DNA of 64,000 nucleotides from Salinispora arenicola. GTDB taxonomy: Bacteria; Actinomycetota; Actinomycetes; Mycobacteriales; Micromonosporaceae. Location of the stretch: the NCBI RefSeq assembly GCF_006716065.1, contig NZ_VFOL01000001.1, positions 1,674,001 to 1,738,000 of the forward strand, in the 5' to 3' direction. A model generated the notes under the pieces. That model did not search any database. It saw only the letters and a list, made by a program, of their open reading frames with translations, and was not told the DNA's origin. How positions within the stretch are numbered: position 1 is the first letter of the stretch; each line of letters opens with the position of its first letter. A program made the translations under genes and the position numbers. Below are positions 16,501 to 26,340 of the stretch, in pieces.

Positions 16501-19500
16501 TCATGCCACGTGTCCGGTCTGCATCAACGTCACACCGCGACGAGTGACGAGCTGCGCTCGCCCCGCGGGCAGGCGGCGTGGCTTGGCCTCGCCGAGGAAC
16601 TTTCCCTCCTCCTTCGGGTACGACAGCAGCGTCGCTGGCGTGCCCAGCTCCCACAGCCGCCGGATGACCGGGTCCATCATCGCCCGCACCGCGCCCGAGG
16701 TACTGCGGGCGACGATGAGATGGAGCCCGATGTACGGGCCCTGGGCGAGCAGCGGCAACAGGGGGTCCAAGGTGGAGCCGACGCCGGTCCCCCTCGTCAT
16801 CAGGTCGTAGTCGTCCACGACCACGAACAGCTCCGGGCCCTCCCACCAGTCACGCCGACGCATCCGTTCGGACGAGATGTCCGATCCGGGAACCCGGCGG
16901 TTCATCGACACCGACGCCTGGCCGGCCAGTTCGTGTAACTTGTCGCCGGTGAAGCCGAAGCCGACCTGGTAGTCGGGGGTGATCGCGGTGTCCAGGTCTC
17001 GCCGTGAGTCGCCGAGCACCACCTTTGCCTGATCAGGCCGGTAACGCCGCTGAATCGCGCGCAACACCAGCCGCAGCACGTTCGACTTGCCCGTCTCGTT
17101 GTCGCCGAAAACCAGCAGGTGCGGCGTCGTCATGAAGTCGTGCCAGACCGGGGCGAGGCGTTGCTCGTCCTGACCGAGGCAGACCCTGAACTCGGGCTCG
17201 GGCTCGGGCAACTGCTCCACCGGCAGCTGGGTGGGCAGCATCCGGACACTGGGTGCCGGCGACCCGGACCAGAACGTGCGGATCTCCTCGGTGACGCCCT
17301 TGGTCGCCTCGGCCAGGTCGGTGACGTCCGAGCTGCCATCCACCCGGGGCAACGCGCCGAGGAAGTGCAGGCCCTCCGAGGTGAGGCCACGGCCGGGCTG
17401 GTTCGGCACGGTCGCGGCTTTACGGGACCCGACCTCGGATTCCATCGCGTCGCCGAGGCGCAGCTCCAGCCGGGTGCCGAGCAGGTCACGCAGCCAGGTC
17501 CGCATCTCCGACCAGCGGGTCGCGGTGACGATCACGTGAATGCCGAAGGACAACCCCCGCGAGACGAGTTCCTGGAACCTGTTGTCCAGATCGGTGAAGT
17601 CCTGCTTCATGGTGTACCAGCCATCGATGACCAGGAACACGTGACCGAACGGGTCGTCGATGTCGCCGCGCGCCCGTGCCGCCAGATACGCCTGCATCGA
17701 GTCCAGGCCGCGGGCGGCGAACTCGGCCTCGCGCCGCTCCATGACCTGCCCGATCTCCTGGATCGTGCGGACCACCCGGTCGCGTTCCATTCGGGTCGCG
17801 ATCGATCCGACGTGCGGGAGCCCAGCGATCGAGGACAACCCGCCGCCGCCGAAGTCGAGGCCGTAGAACTGCACCTCGCCGGGGGTGTTGGTGAGGGCCA
17901 GCCCCAGGATCAGACTGCGGAGCAGCGTTGACTTGCCGCTCTGTGGAGCGCCGGCGATACCCACGTGACCATCGGCGCCACCCAGGTCCACGACCAGCAG
18001 TTCACGCAACTGATCCTGCGGCCGGTCCACGATGCCAACCGGAACCCGTAGCCGACCCTGGGCGGTGACGTCGCCGACGGTCATACCGCGTACCGGATCC
18101 GGCACCACGCTCGGCAGCAGAGAGTCCAAGCTGGACGCGGACGACAGTGGCGGTAGCCACACCTGGCGGGCCGGTGGGCCGGACCCGGCCAGGCGATCTA
18201 ACAGGACCTCGAGCAGACTCGGACCAGTGGGCGACTCCCTCTCGTCCTGGTCCTCGGCCTCGGTGATCGCCTCGGCGGGGCGGAGTCGACCAGGATCGTG
18301 CCGGGCGGCGACCTGCCGAGCGGTGAACGGAACGACGTCGAGCGCCGTTTCCTCCCCTGCCTCCTCCACCTCGGCAGCCGTGCTCGGTCCGGTGTACGGA
18401 CCGGACACGTACGCCGACTTGAACCGCACCAGATTCGTGGTGTCCAATTTGAGGTAGCCGTTACCCGGCTCCGGCGGCAGCTCGTACGCCTTGCCGACAC
18501 CGATGACCGAACGCGACTCCATCGACGAGAACGTGCGCAGCGCGATCCGGTACGACAGATGTCCCTCGACCCGATTGATCCGTCCCTCGTCCAGACGCTG
18601 GGAGGCGAGCAGGAGATGCACGCCGAGGCTGCGGCCCAGGCGACCGATGGACACGAACAGGTCCATGAACTCACTCTTGCTCGACAGCAGCTCGCTGAAC
18701 TCGTCCACGACGATCAGCAGCACCGGGAACGGCACCAACGGGGCACCACCCGCCCTGGCCTTCTCGTAGTCGAACAGCGACGCGTACCCGCTGGCACGCA
18801 GCATCTCCTGGCGTCGGGTCATCTCACCGTTCAACGCGTCCTGCATCCGGTCGACCAGCGGCAGTTCGTCGGCGAGGTTGGTGATCACCGCGGAGGTGTG
18901 CGGCAGCCGGTCCATGCCGAGGAACGTCGCCCCACCCTTGAAGTCGACGAGCACCAGGTTGAGGATCTCCGAGCTGTGCGTCGCGGCGAGCGCGCAGACG
19001 AGCGTACGCAGCAACTCGCTCTTGCCCGAGCCGGTGGCGCCGATCAGGAGGCCGTGCGGGCCCATCCCACCCTGGGCCGACTCCTTGAGGTCGAGTTCGA
19101 TGACCTCACCCTCCTCGGTGACGCCGATGGGCACCGTGAGGCGGTTGCGTTGCGGCTGCCGCGAACGCCACAGCGTCGACACGTCGAAGGTGTGGACGTC
19201 GCGGATGCCCAGCAGCGCGGTCAGCTCGAAGCTCGTCTCGAGGGGCTCCTCGACGATGTCGAACGTGCCGCTGGTCCGTTTCGGCGCGATGATCCGGGCC
19301 AGCGCCTCGCACTGGGTCGCGTCGAGGCCGTCGCGGGTCGCGGAACCCACCGACTCCCCGGCCGGGTAGGTGACGACGTCGTCCTCGATGGTCAGGCGCA
19401 GGACCTTGGGACCGCCGGGCATGTCGCCGGTGAGGTCGAGCAGCACCACGTTGCGGATGCCGGCGCCGAGCAGCCGGGAGCTGTCGGGCAGGTCGACCAG

Positions 19501-20463
19501 GTGCGCGATGACCACCACGAACGGCTCGGTGGAGGACGGCCGGGCTTCGCGATCGTGGTCGCCGCGGTCGCTGATCTCCGGACCGAGCAGATCCATCAGG
19601 TCGGCGTGGGTGTCGGCGAACAGACGCACCGGGCCCACATCGTCGACAGCGGTCGGGTGCGCGTTGTGCGGCAGCCACTTGGCCCAGTCCCAGGCGCCAC
19701 GATGCACCTCGGTGGCGAGCACCGCGACCCGTAGTTCGTCCGGTGCGTGGAAGGTCACCAGCTGGGCGACGATGGCCCGGGCCACATCGATGGCCGGGTC
19801 GGCGGCGCCCTCGAACTCAACGCTGGTGAAGCTACGAAGACCGACCGAGATCGGAATGCCGGACACACTGCGGTACGCCTCCGAGAAGCGCCGTAGTGAG
19901 ATGGAGGCCAGTGGTTCCAGATCCTCGATCGGCTTGGTCGACGGTGGTGCGAGCCGCAGCATCGCGTTCTGCCGTCCGAGCCCGATCCGGACCCGCCCGA
20001 AGTCGTCGTGGCTGGGCCGCCGCTCCCACAGGCGGCTGCTCATCGCGATCGACCACAGCCAGCCCGGCTGCGGGTTGTTCCACAGCACGAACTGTCGCTG
20101 CTGGTCCGCCGCGGTACGTGCCTGCCTGCGTAACTGGGCGATGTAGCGCAGGAAGTCGCGGCGCTCGCCACGCATCTTGCGCTTGCGGTCGGCGGCGGCC
20201 CTGCCGATCTGCATGATGCCCATGAGCAGCATGCCGGAGGCCATCGCACCGCCCATCACATACATGATCGGCGACCTGTTGAAGAGGCCGAACATCGCCA
20301 TCATGGCGCCCATGCCGAGGCCCATCGGAACGATCATCGCGAATGACCGGAAGTCCAGCGGCGCCTCCTCGGCCATCAGCGGCGGCTCCTGGAGCTCGAT
20401 CTGGCCGTCCGGTGCCTCGGGTCCGGTGGCCCGCGGCGGGCGTTTGATGGTGACGGTGCTCAC
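16501..20463 (-). CDS. eccC: type VII secretion FtsK/SpoIIIE ATPase EccC
   Basis: About 1320 aa, a fused EccCa-EccCb motor. Two N-terminal membrane helices (about residues 40-90) precede three ATPase units. Walker A sequences are GATGSGKSE near 474, GAPQSGKST near 836 and GDNETGKSN near 1121. Walker B-like strands are LLIVVDEFSELL, VFLVIDGWYTM and LFVVVDDYDLM. The GTG at 20463 is chosen because it gives MSTVTIKRPP, the usual EccC start, and shares GTGA with the stop of the 120-aa upstream gene; the longer frame to 20781 lies inside that gene. EccC recognises substrates and powers export. Confidence 0.95.
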   Translation of the reverse strand: MSTVTIKRPPRATGPEAPDGQIELQEPPLMAEEAPLDFRSFAMIVPMGLGMGAMMAMFGLFNRSPIMYVMGGAMASGMLLMGIMQIGRAAADRKRKMRGERRDFLRYIAQLRRQARTAADQQRQFVLWNNPQPGWLWSIAMSSRLWERRPSHDDFGRVRIGLGRQNAMLRLAPPSTKPIEDLEPLASISLRRFSEAYRSVSGIPISVGLRSFTSVEFEGAADPAIDVARAIVAQLVTFHAPDELRVAVLATEVHRGAWDWAKWLPHNAHPTAVDDVGPVRLFADTHADLMDLLGPEISDRGDHDREARPSSTEPFVVVIAHLVDLPDSSRLLGAGIRNVVLLDLTGDMPGGPKVLRLTIEDDVVTYPAGESVGSATRDGLDATQCEALARIIAPKRTSGTFDIVEEPLETSFELTALLGIRDVHTFDVSTLWRSRQPQRNRLTVPIGVTEEGEVIELDLKESAQGGMGPHGLLIGATGSGKSELLRTLVCALAATHSSEILNLVLVDFKGGATFLGMDRLPHTSAVITNLADELPLVDRMQDALNGEMTRRQEMLRASGYASLFDYEKARAGGAPLVPFPVLLIVVDEFSELLSSKSEFMDLFVSIGRLGRSLGVHLLLASQRLDEGRINRVEGHLSYRIALRTFSSMESRSVIGVGKAYELPPEPGNGYLKLDTTNLVRFKSAYVSGPYTGPSTAAEVEEAGEETALDVVPFTARQVAARHDPGRLRPAEAITEAEDQDERESPTGPSLLEVLLDRLAGSGPPARQVWLPPLSSASSLDSLLPSVVPDPVRGMTVGDVTAQGRLRVPVGIVDRPQDQLRELLVVDLGGADGHVGIAGAPQSGKSTLLRSLILGLALTNTPGEVQFYGLDFGGGGLSSIAGLPHVGSIATRMERDRVVRTIQEIGQVMERREAEFAARGLDSMQAYLAARARGDIDDPFGHVFLVIDGWYTMKQDFTDLDNRFQELVSRGLSFGIHVIVTATRWSEMRTWLRDLLGTRLELRLGDAMESEVGSRKAATVPNQPGRGLTSEGLHFLGALPRVDGSSDVTDLAEATKGVTEEIRTFWSGSPAPSVRMLPTQLPVEQLPEPEPEFRVCLGQDEQRLAPVWHDFMTTPHLLVFGDNETGKSNVLRLVLRAIQRRYRPDQAKVVLGDSRRDLDTAITPDYQVGFGFTGDKLHELAGQASVSMNRRVPGSDISSERMRRRDWWEGPELFVVVDDYDLMTRGTGVGSTLDPLLPLLAQGPYIGLHLIVARSTSGAVRAMMDPVIRRLWELGTPATLLSYPKEEGKFLGEAKPRRLPAGRAQLVTRRGVTLMQTGHVA

Positions 20464-20822
20464 CCGAGTGCCCCCGGGTCCGTGCCGCCGACCCACGCCG
20501 AGTCGTCCTGGTGCAGGAGCTTGACCGCGTACCGGTCGTTGCGGAACCGTTCGGCCGCCCGGTCCTCGTCCTCGTCGTCCGGGACCCGCTCCTTGGCGGC
20601 GTCGCGCTCCTCGGCCTCCTCCCGCAGTCGCGCCTGCTCCGCCAGCTGTGACCGCCGCTTCTCCCGCATCAGGTAGAACCGCTCGTGGACGTCGAGCTCC
20701 GGACCGCCGCACCGCAGCGGCCTGTCCGACCCGTCGGTCGGCGTGGCCGCAGCAGTCGGTGTGGCGGCGGAACGCCGCCACACCGGGCGGGAGGAGCCCT
20801 CTTCGGGCACGATGTCAGGCAT
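20460..20822 (-). CDS. small charged ESX-operon protein, unknown function
   Basis: 120 aa, very rich in Glu, Asp and Arg. Residues about 45-85 (ELDVHERFYLMREKRRSQLAEQ and following) look like one long charged helix or coiled coil. No membrane segment or catalytic motif is seen and the family is not recognised. It overlaps the 1166-aa protein stop by 8 bp and EccC by 4 bp, so it is translationally coupled to both. That placement suggests an adaptor or chaperone linking the large substrate to EccC, which is only an inference. Confidence 0.65.
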   Translation of the reverse strand: MPDIVPEEGSSRPVWRRSAATPTAAATPTDGSDRPLRCGGPELDVHERFYLMREKRRSQLAEQARLREEAEERDAAKERVPDDEDEDRAAERFRNDRYAVKLLHQDDSAWVGGTDPGALG

Positions 20823-23800
20823 CTGTCAGTCTCTCGTCCTGCTCGTCGGCGTACGCCTCGGTCAGCCACGCGGAGTCGTCGAGGTCGTCCCACTCGGACG
20901 TGTCCGCGTCGCCGCTGTCCGCCCGGACCACGGGTACGTAGTCGTCGCCGGGTGGCAGCTGTGCATCGGGCGTGTCCTCGCCCCAACTGTCGTGCTCGTC
21001 GCGCAGAAGCTCGGCGGCGTCGGGCCGGTCGATTGGTTCCCGTTCATCGGTCGGCTCGGACCGGCGTGCGGGGTGTACCACCGGATACGGCCGGTCGCCA
21101 GCCACCGTCCCCGACGCCACGACACCCGGCTCGGCGGCCTCGACCCGACGGGCGTGGCGTGTCGCGGTCCCGGTGCCGACGGACGCACCGACCACGGCCA
21201 CCGGCGTGCTCGGTTCCGGGTCCGTGGTGGCCTCGGATACGAGACCCGGGGGCACATCATCGACAGTCGCCGCGGTGGGGGCGGCACTTCCGTCAGCGGT
21301 AGCTGAACCGCCGTCGGGTTCGGCGTCGGCCGGGGGCGCCGCAGCCTTGCGGTGCTGGTGGGGCGAGTCCGGCACGCCGGCCACCAGCGGGATGTCCTTC
21401 TGCGACCTCGGCCTGTCCAGGGCGTCCGCGGCCGGGGCCTCGAGGAACGGCACCCCGGCTGCGGGGAAGCCCGTCGGCAGGTTCACGGCCGTTGGCGGCG
21501 CGACGGGCTCTGGGGCCGTCGGCGGCGCGGTCGGCCGTGCGACATCACCACTGGAGGGGTCAGCCGACAAGCGCGGATCGGTGGCGTCGCATGAGTCACC
21601 CGGGTCCGTCGCCGAGGGGGTCGGGGACTCTGGCCCTTCCTCCGGGGGCGTTGGCGCCGCGTCGACCGGCGTGGCCCGCGTTGGCCCCGGATACCTCGGG
21701 GCATCGCCGGCCGGGGCTCGCCCCGGGCTCGGCAGCACGCCGGGGACCGGTATCGGTGGCTCGGGGGAACCCTGGCTCACCGGCGGTACGGCCACCTCGG
21801 TGATCGGGGGAGTGGACGGGGTCAGGCCGACGCCGCCGGCGGACGCGCCGTCCGGCGCATCCGGCCCCGTACCGTCGGGTGTCGACGGCTGCCAGCTGGT
21901 GTCGTCTGCCGCGACCAGCGTGGACGCACCCGGATGGTCAGGGGTGTTGGTGTCACCGGGGGAGGCCACGCTGCCGGGCATGCCCGGCAGAATCGGCGTG
22001 TTGGTGGCCGTTCCGCCTGCGGGCGCCACGTCCCACAGGGGGTTGGTGGAGCCTCCGTTCTGCTGCGGGACGTCGAGCCCCGCGCCACCCGCTGCCGTGC
22101 CGTGCGGAGCTCCCAGCGCGCCGACATCGCCGACGCCGGACGGCTCCCACGCGTCCGTACCGCCTTCGATCAGTCCGTTGGCGTCGGGTTTCTCGGGTCC
22201 GCCGGGGCCGCTGGCGGCGCCTGGTGTGCCACCTGGTCCTGGCATGCCGGGCATCATTGGTGCGCCTGGCACGGTGGGTGTGGTGGTGTCGTTGGTTGTG
22301 GGTGGTGTCGTGTCGTTTAGGCCGGCACCTGGTGTCGTGTCGTCCAGGCCGGCGCCACCTGGTGAGGTGCCGTCGGGTGCGCCTGGGATGTCCACGCCGG
22401 TGAAGGCTGGTGGTTGCCAGTCGTCGGGTGGGCCTTCGATCAGTCCGTTGGCGTCGGGTTTCTCGGGTCCGCCGGGGCCGCTGGCGGCGCCTGGTGTGCC
22501 ACCTGGTCCTGGCATGCCGGGCATCATTGGTGCGCCTGGCACGGTGGGTGTGGTGGTGTCGTTGGTTGTGGGTGGTGTCGTGTCGTTTAGGCCGGCACCT
22601 GGTGTCGTGTCGTCCAGGCCGGCGCCACCTGGTGAGGTGCCGTCGGGTGCGCCTGGGATGTCCACGCCGGTGAAGGCTGGTGGTTGCCAGTCGTCGGGTG
22701 GGCCTTCGATCAGTCCGTTGGCGTCGGGCTTCTCCGGTCCGCCGGCGCCGCCGGCCCCTGGAACCCCACCCGCTCCCGGCATCATCGGCATGCCCGGCAC
22801 CATCGGCGCGGTGGGGGCGTCGCCCGTCCCGCCGGCGCCGAGTGGTGGCGCGGTCGGAAGGGGGACGTCGCTGTCGGCGCCCAATGGTGGCGCGGTCGGT
22901 AGCGGGACGTCGCTGTCGGCGCCGGGCATCGTCGTGTCACCCGGTGGGTTTGGCAGGGGTACGTCTCCGGCACCCCCACCGGTCCAATCGTCTTGGTCGC
23001 CGTCGACCAGATCACCGGCGCTGGGCGGTGGCGGGATGCTGGGCGTACCACCGCCACCGCCACTGCCACCGCCACTGCCGGGGCCCGGGACGGGGGCCGG
23101 GGTGAATACCCCCGTCGGAGGTGGCACGCCGAGACCCTCGCCAGCGCCGATGCCCGGCACGCTGGGCGCCTGTGGATTCGATGAGCCTGTGTCCCCGGGC
23201 CCTCCACTGCCGTTACCTAGCCCGGGAAGAGGCGGGACGATGGGCGGCACCACCTGGTCACCGGCGCCCCCACCGGCACCACCGCTCGGGTCGTCCAGGC
23301 CGGGCAGGCCACCAAGATTCGGGTCCTCCAGGCCTGGACCGCCGTTGAAGAGCGAGGTGTCGTCCCCCGGCGGTGTCACGCCCGGTGGTGGGTTTTCACC
23401 TGGTGGCGGCACCTCGGGTGACGGGATTTCGCCTGGCACCGAGACCTCTGGCGTTGACACCTCTGGCGTCGATATTTCCGGCGCCGACACCTCTGGCGTC
23501 GATATTTCTGGCGTTGACACCTCTGGCGTCGATATTTCCGGCGCCGACACCTCTGGCATCGACACCTCTGGCGTTGAGATTTCCGGCACCGACAAATCCG
23601 GGGGCGTCACTTCCGGCGTGCTGATCTTCGGTTCTCCGTCGCCATCGGGCGGGGTGACCGAGCTGTAGGTGAAGTCGTACTGGGTCGCGAGCGTGTCAAC
23701 AACCTGAAGCATCTGCTCGGTCATCGGCTGCTCGAACTTGGTGCCGCTGATGGCCACCATGTCGTGGTCATTGCTGCCGACACCGTTTTGCGCAGCGATT

Positions 23801-24315
23801 GTCGCCCAGGACCGGTCGAGGTACTTCATGGTGCTCTGCGCCCAGGCGAAGTAGTTCGCGCTCTTGTAGAGCTGGTTCGGGACAGAGTTGACGCCACCGG
23901 TGCCGTCGCCGCCGGCGATCCGCTCCGCCTGCGCGCCGATATAGTCGGCAAAATAGGTCATCTTTGCCAGGAAGGCATCGGCCGCCTCGCCCTGCCACGC
24001 CCGGTCCTCCCCGGCGATGGCCTGTGACTGGTCCCGCACGAACTGTTCCAGCCAGTTCAGGGTGTCGTAGGCATGCTGGAAGGCTACGCCGGCATCCATC
24101 ACCGACTGAGGACTGACCAGCCGCGCGGCCAACGCCTCTCCATCAGCTGTGGCGATAGCCGCCCCACCGTTGACCGCGGCGAGTAGCTTGCGCCACCCTC
24201 GCTCCTCCTGAGCCCACGTCCGGTAGTCGTAGAGGTCACTCGTGTCGATGGTGGGCGGGACGAACGTCGCCTCCTCCTCGGCGACATGCGACCACTCGTC
24301 TTTCTCTTCCGGCAT
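20815..24315 (-). CDS. large proline-rich WXG-type ESX protein
   Basis: 1166 aa. The N-terminal 210 residues are helical with AWQGEAADAF near residue 110, a WXG-type turn like those of ESX substrates. Then comes a Pro/Ser/Thr/Glu tract of 5-residue repeats (TPEVS, TPEIS, APEIS), followed by Gly/Pro/Asp-rich sequence with two near-identical 90-residue repeats. The C-terminus is acidic (DDSAWLTEAYADEQDE), with no toxin domain. The ATG is preceded by GAGAGGT. Position immediately upstream of EccC suggests an ESX-exported or surface-associated structural protein with functional analogy to PPE proteins; homology to PPE is not shown. Confidence 0.75.
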   Translation of the reverse strand: MPEEKDEWSHVAEEEATFVPPTIDTSDLYDYRTWAQEERGWRKLLAAVNGGAAIATADGEALAARLVSPQSVMDAGVAFQHAYDTLNWLEQFVRDQSQAIAGEDRAWQGEAADAFLAKMTYFADYIGAQAERIAGGDGTGGVNSVPNQLYKSANYFAWAQSTMKYLDRSWATIAAQNGVGSNDHDMVAISGTKFEQPMTEQMLQVVDTLATQYDFTYSSVTPPDGDGEPKISTPEVTPPDLSVPEISTPEVSMPEVSAPEISTPEVSTPEISTPEVSAPEISTPEVSTPEVSVPGEIPSPEVPPPGENPPPGVTPPGDDTSLFNGGPGLEDPNLGGLPGLDDPSGGAGGGAGDQVVPPIVPPLPGLGNGSGGPGDTGSSNPQAPSVPGIGAGEGLGVPPPTGVFTPAPVPGPGSGGGSGGGGGTPSIPPPPSAGDLVDGDQDDWTGGGAGDVPLPNPPGDTTMPGADSDVPLPTAPPLGADSDVPLPTAPPLGAGGTGDAPTAPMVPGMPMMPGAGGVPGAGGAGGPEKPDANGLIEGPPDDWQPPAFTGVDIPGAPDGTSPGGAGLDDTTPGAGLNDTTPPTTNDTTTPTVPGAPMMPGMPGPGGTPGAASGPGGPEKPDANGLIEGPPDDWQPPAFTGVDIPGAPDGTSPGGAGLDDTTPGAGLNDTTPPTTNDTTTPTVPGAPMMPGMPGPGGTPGAASGPGGPEKPDANGLIEGGTDAWEPSGVGDVGALGAPHGTAAGGAGLDVPQQNGGSTNPLWDVAPAGGTATNTPILPGMPGSVASPGDTNTPDHPGASTLVAADDTSWQPSTPDGTGPDAPDGASAGGVGLTPSTPPITEVAVPPVSQGSPEPPIPVPGVLPSPGRAPAGDAPRYPGPTRATPVDAAPTPPEEGPESPTPSATDPGDSCDATDPRLSADPSSGDVARPTAPPTAPEPVAPPTAVNLPTGFPAAGVPFLEAPAADALDRPRSQKDIPLVAGVPDSPHQHRKAAAPPADAEPDGGSATADGSAAPTAATVDDVPPGLVSEATTDPEPSTPVAVVGASVGTGTATRHARRVEAAEPGVVASGTVAGDRPYPVVHPARRSEPTDEREPIDRPDAAELLRDEHDSWGEDTPDAQLPPGDDYVPVVRADSGDADTSEWDDLDDSAWLTEAYADEQDERLTDA
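22171..22710. repeat. two tandem 270-bp near-identical repeats
   Basis: The stretch from cagtccgttggcgtcgggtt recurs exactly 270 bp later (22171 and 22441). A third, diverging copy starts at 22711 but only its first part is similar. Each unit is in frame and encodes 90 residues of the Pro/Gly-rich region of the WXG protein. Near identity points to recent duplication or gene conversion. Confidence 0.9.
23436..23625. repeat. 15-bp tandem repeats encoding TPEVS/TPEIS/APEIS
   Basis: Short units such as acctctggcgttgac and tatttccggcgcc alternate for about 190 bp. On the minus strand they encode a run of five-residue Pro-Glu repeats in the large WXG protein. This is a likely extended linker and a likely site of length variation. 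Confidence 0.85.
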
Positions 24316-24382
24316 GCCCTGACCTCTCTACCGAACGTGCTATGAACGCCGTGACGACCGGAACCGGGGCTGCTCCCGTCGA

Positions 24383-25201
24383 TCAACCGCCGGAGGTGGT
24401 ACCGCTATCCTGGCCGTGGTCGCCGACGACGCCGATCTTGCTCCAGGCGCCACCCATCGCCTCCCCGAGTTCGTCGGCGGTCATGTCGTTGAACTCCTCG
24501 CTGGTGTCGTATCCCCGCACCATCAGGCGTAGGCCCGTTTTGACCTCGTACAATGCCTGGTGAACAGAGAGCATCAGGTTCATGGTGTCGCCGCGTAGAC
24601 CCGGACTATCCGAGCTGCTGCCATCGATCAGTTGCCGCATCAGCTCGGCCTTGGCGAATCCACCGGGGCGCATGTCCACCCCGCCGAGCAGTGTGCGCGC
24701 GTCGAACAGGATTCCGGTGCCGTCGCCGGCGATCTGGTCAATCTGGTCCGCGAAGAATTCCAGCGCCTCGGTGCTGACGCTGAGTTGCTGGTTCGGGTTG
24801 TCGCCACCAGCCCACTCACTGGTCCCCGGTGGTGTGAATCCCGGCGGAGGCTGCTCGACGTACTGATGATCCGGGTTGTATTCATCTGGTCTGACGTTGT
24901 CGGTGTCGGTGACAGTGGAATTGTGTTCCTCGGCCACCTCGTCCCAGTTGCCGACCACGTCTTCCTGGTACCAGTCCCAGGCAGCCAATTCCTCGTCGGT
25001 GTAGTCGTCGCGGTCGAAACCGTTTCGTCCCCCGAATCGACCCACCGGCGTATAAGTGTTGATGTCGGCTTTGATTTTTTCAATTACCGACCTGGTCCAG
25101 CCAGGGGGGTGGCCGTTCTCCTCATCGTATTCGTCCAGCACGCCGGTCGCGTCAACCGCCTGCGTGTTCGGGTAGCTCCAGTCGATGCCCATCGGATCCA
25201 T
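24383..25201 (-). CDS. ESX-operon accessory protein of 272 aa, unknown function
   Basis: No signal peptide or membrane helix. The first 130 residues are acidic and aromatic-rich with little predicted structure. Residues about 140-260 are helical (LSVSTEALEFFADQIDQI and on), resembling a WXG/LXG-like helical hairpin but without a WXG turn. It lies between the WXG100 pair and the large WXG protein, so it may be a co-secreted partner or a chaperone. The ATG at 25201 is used; an internal ATG four codons downstream is possible. Confidence 0.65.
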   Translation of the reverse strand: MDPMGIDWSYPNTQAVDATGVLDEYDEENGHPPGWTRSVIEKIKADINTYTPVGRFGGRNGFDRDDYTDEELAAWDWYQEDVVGNWDEVAEEHNSTVTDTDNVRPDEYNPDHQYVEQPPPGFTPPGTSEWAGGDNPNQQLSVSTEALEFFADQIDQIAGDGTGILFDARTLLGGVDMRPGGFAKAELMRQLIDGSSSDSPGLRGDTMNLMLSVHQALYEVKTGLRLMVRGYDTSEEFNDMTADELGEAMGGAWSKIGVVGDHGQDSGTTSGG

Positions 25202-25342
25202 TCCGTTCGGTCGTTTCGTGGTGCCGCGCCCGTGCTCCGACTGCGCGAGGCGCGGCGCGTGAGGCAGACGAGCGCACTGGACCGCTGGTTGACCAGGAGC
25301 CGGCTACCGCGGCACGGAGACGCGGCAGCCGGCGGACGAAAG

Positions 25343-25645
25343 TCAGCCTCCGCGGACGTCATTCCAGATCTGCGCATGACGTTGCTCGGTCGTGCCGTAG
25401 TTGTCCGAGATCTGCAGCAACGTACGGCGGGCCTGTTCCAGATATACGGTCATCTGACCGGCCGACTGATTCCAGACCGCCTTGGACACGTGGTACTGGG
25501 CCTGAGCGGCACCAGTCCACTGGGCGAGGCTGGCCTCGACGGTCTGCTCCATCTGCTCCAGCGCCGACCGAATCCGCACGTTGATCTGGTTCATGTCGTG
25601 CAGCACGGCATCAGCCTGCCGGAAGTCAAATGTATAGTTGGACAT
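25343..25645 (-). CDS. WXG100-family ESX protein (EsxA/EsxB-like)
   Basis: 100 aa, the canonical size. Two amphipathic helices flank the WTG turn at residues 43-45 (QWTGAAQAQY). WXG100 proteins form helical-hairpin dimers that are exported by ESX systems and activate EccC. AGGAAGG lies upstream of ATG 25645, which excludes the longer reading frame. It follows the second WXG100 gene by 115 bp and probably forms a heterodimer with its product. No clear YxxxD/E export signal is visible at the C-terminus. Confidence 0.9.
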   Translation of the reverse strand: MSNYTFDFRQADAVLHDMNQINVRIRSALEQMEQTVEASLAQWTGAAQAQYHVSKAVWNQSAGQMTVYLEQARRTLLQISDNYGTTEQRHAQIWNDVRGG

Positions 25646-25760
25646 TTTGGACCTTCCTAAGAAATGGCCGCCACGCAGGCGAGTCGCTACGATCTCCCGC
25701 GCCGGCGGTTTGTGGACGAGCTCGGGACTACGGGCTCGACAGCAACCAGCGGCGAAGGCC

Positions 25761-26081
25761 TCACACGCCCGGAAGCGCCGCACCGAACGAGCTGGCCGTG
25801 CTGCTCGCGGTGTCCTCTGCCTGGATGTAACCCGTGGTGGTCGTGCCCATCACGTCGAGCATCTTGATCAGTTCGTTGATGACCCGCTGAAACGCGGCCT
25901 CCCAGCTGTCCATCGCCTGGTTGAACCCGGCTGAGGCCTGCCCTGTCCAGGATCCCTGCAGGATGGCCATCTGACCGTTGACGGCCTGCAGTGAACCGGT
26001 GAACTCGGTAGCCTTGTCGGAGAACTCTTGGGCAGCACGTCGCATGCCCTCTTCGGTCGTACTGACTCTCGGCATCGTCAC
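25761..26081 (-). CDS. WXG100-family ESX protein (EsxB/EsxA-like), first gene of the ESX operon
   Basis: 106 aa from GTG 26081, or 104 aa from ATG 26075. The WTG turn is near residue 43-45 of the ATG form (GSWTGQASAGF). The C-terminal tail carries YIQAED, which fits the YxxxD/E export signal of secreted Esx partners. I favour GTG 26081 because GGAG lies 7 nt upstream, whereas it is 13 nt from the ATG. It is the promoter-proximal gene of the minus-strand operon and probably the signal-bearing partner of the WXG100 at 25343. Confidence 0.9.
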   Translation of the reverse strand: MTMPRVSTTEEGMRRAAQEFSDKATEFTGSLQAVNGQMAILQGSWTGQASAGFNQAMDSWEAAFQRVINELIKMLDVMGTTTTGYIQAEDTASSTASSFGAALPGV

Positions 26082-26340
26082 AGCCGTACTCCTCACATCG
26101 AGTCGTTGGCACGGATGAGTCTTAGCGGCCGGCCCTGTCGTAGGACACGCCCGGACAACACACATGTCCGAATGTCTTCGAAAGCTTGCACGGCTTCGCA
26201 CGGATCCGGGCGTGCGGGAGACCATCCGGGCGCATATCGGGAAGACCTGTTGCACGTCCGTACCAAGTGGCACGTGCGGTCTTCCACCGGCGGCGATCCA
26301 CGATCTGTACTGAGTGGTGATGCGGAGGGAGGCGCCGAGG
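26082..26340. promoter_or_regulatory. divergent control region of the two ESX operons
   Basis: 259 bp separate the first WXG100 gene (minus) and the YbaB-like gene (plus). It must hold the promoters of both operons. A short inverted repeat, GCACGT...ACGTGC, lies near 26250-26275 and could be an operator. No clear -35/-10 pair can be assigned by eye. Confidence 0.45.

Noticed and set aside
20972..23668. Plus-strand frame of 898 aa opposite the proline-rich WXG protein
   Set aside because: Reverse-frame shadow of repetitive Pro/Gly coding DNA; the minus frame has the WXG start and ribosome binding site.
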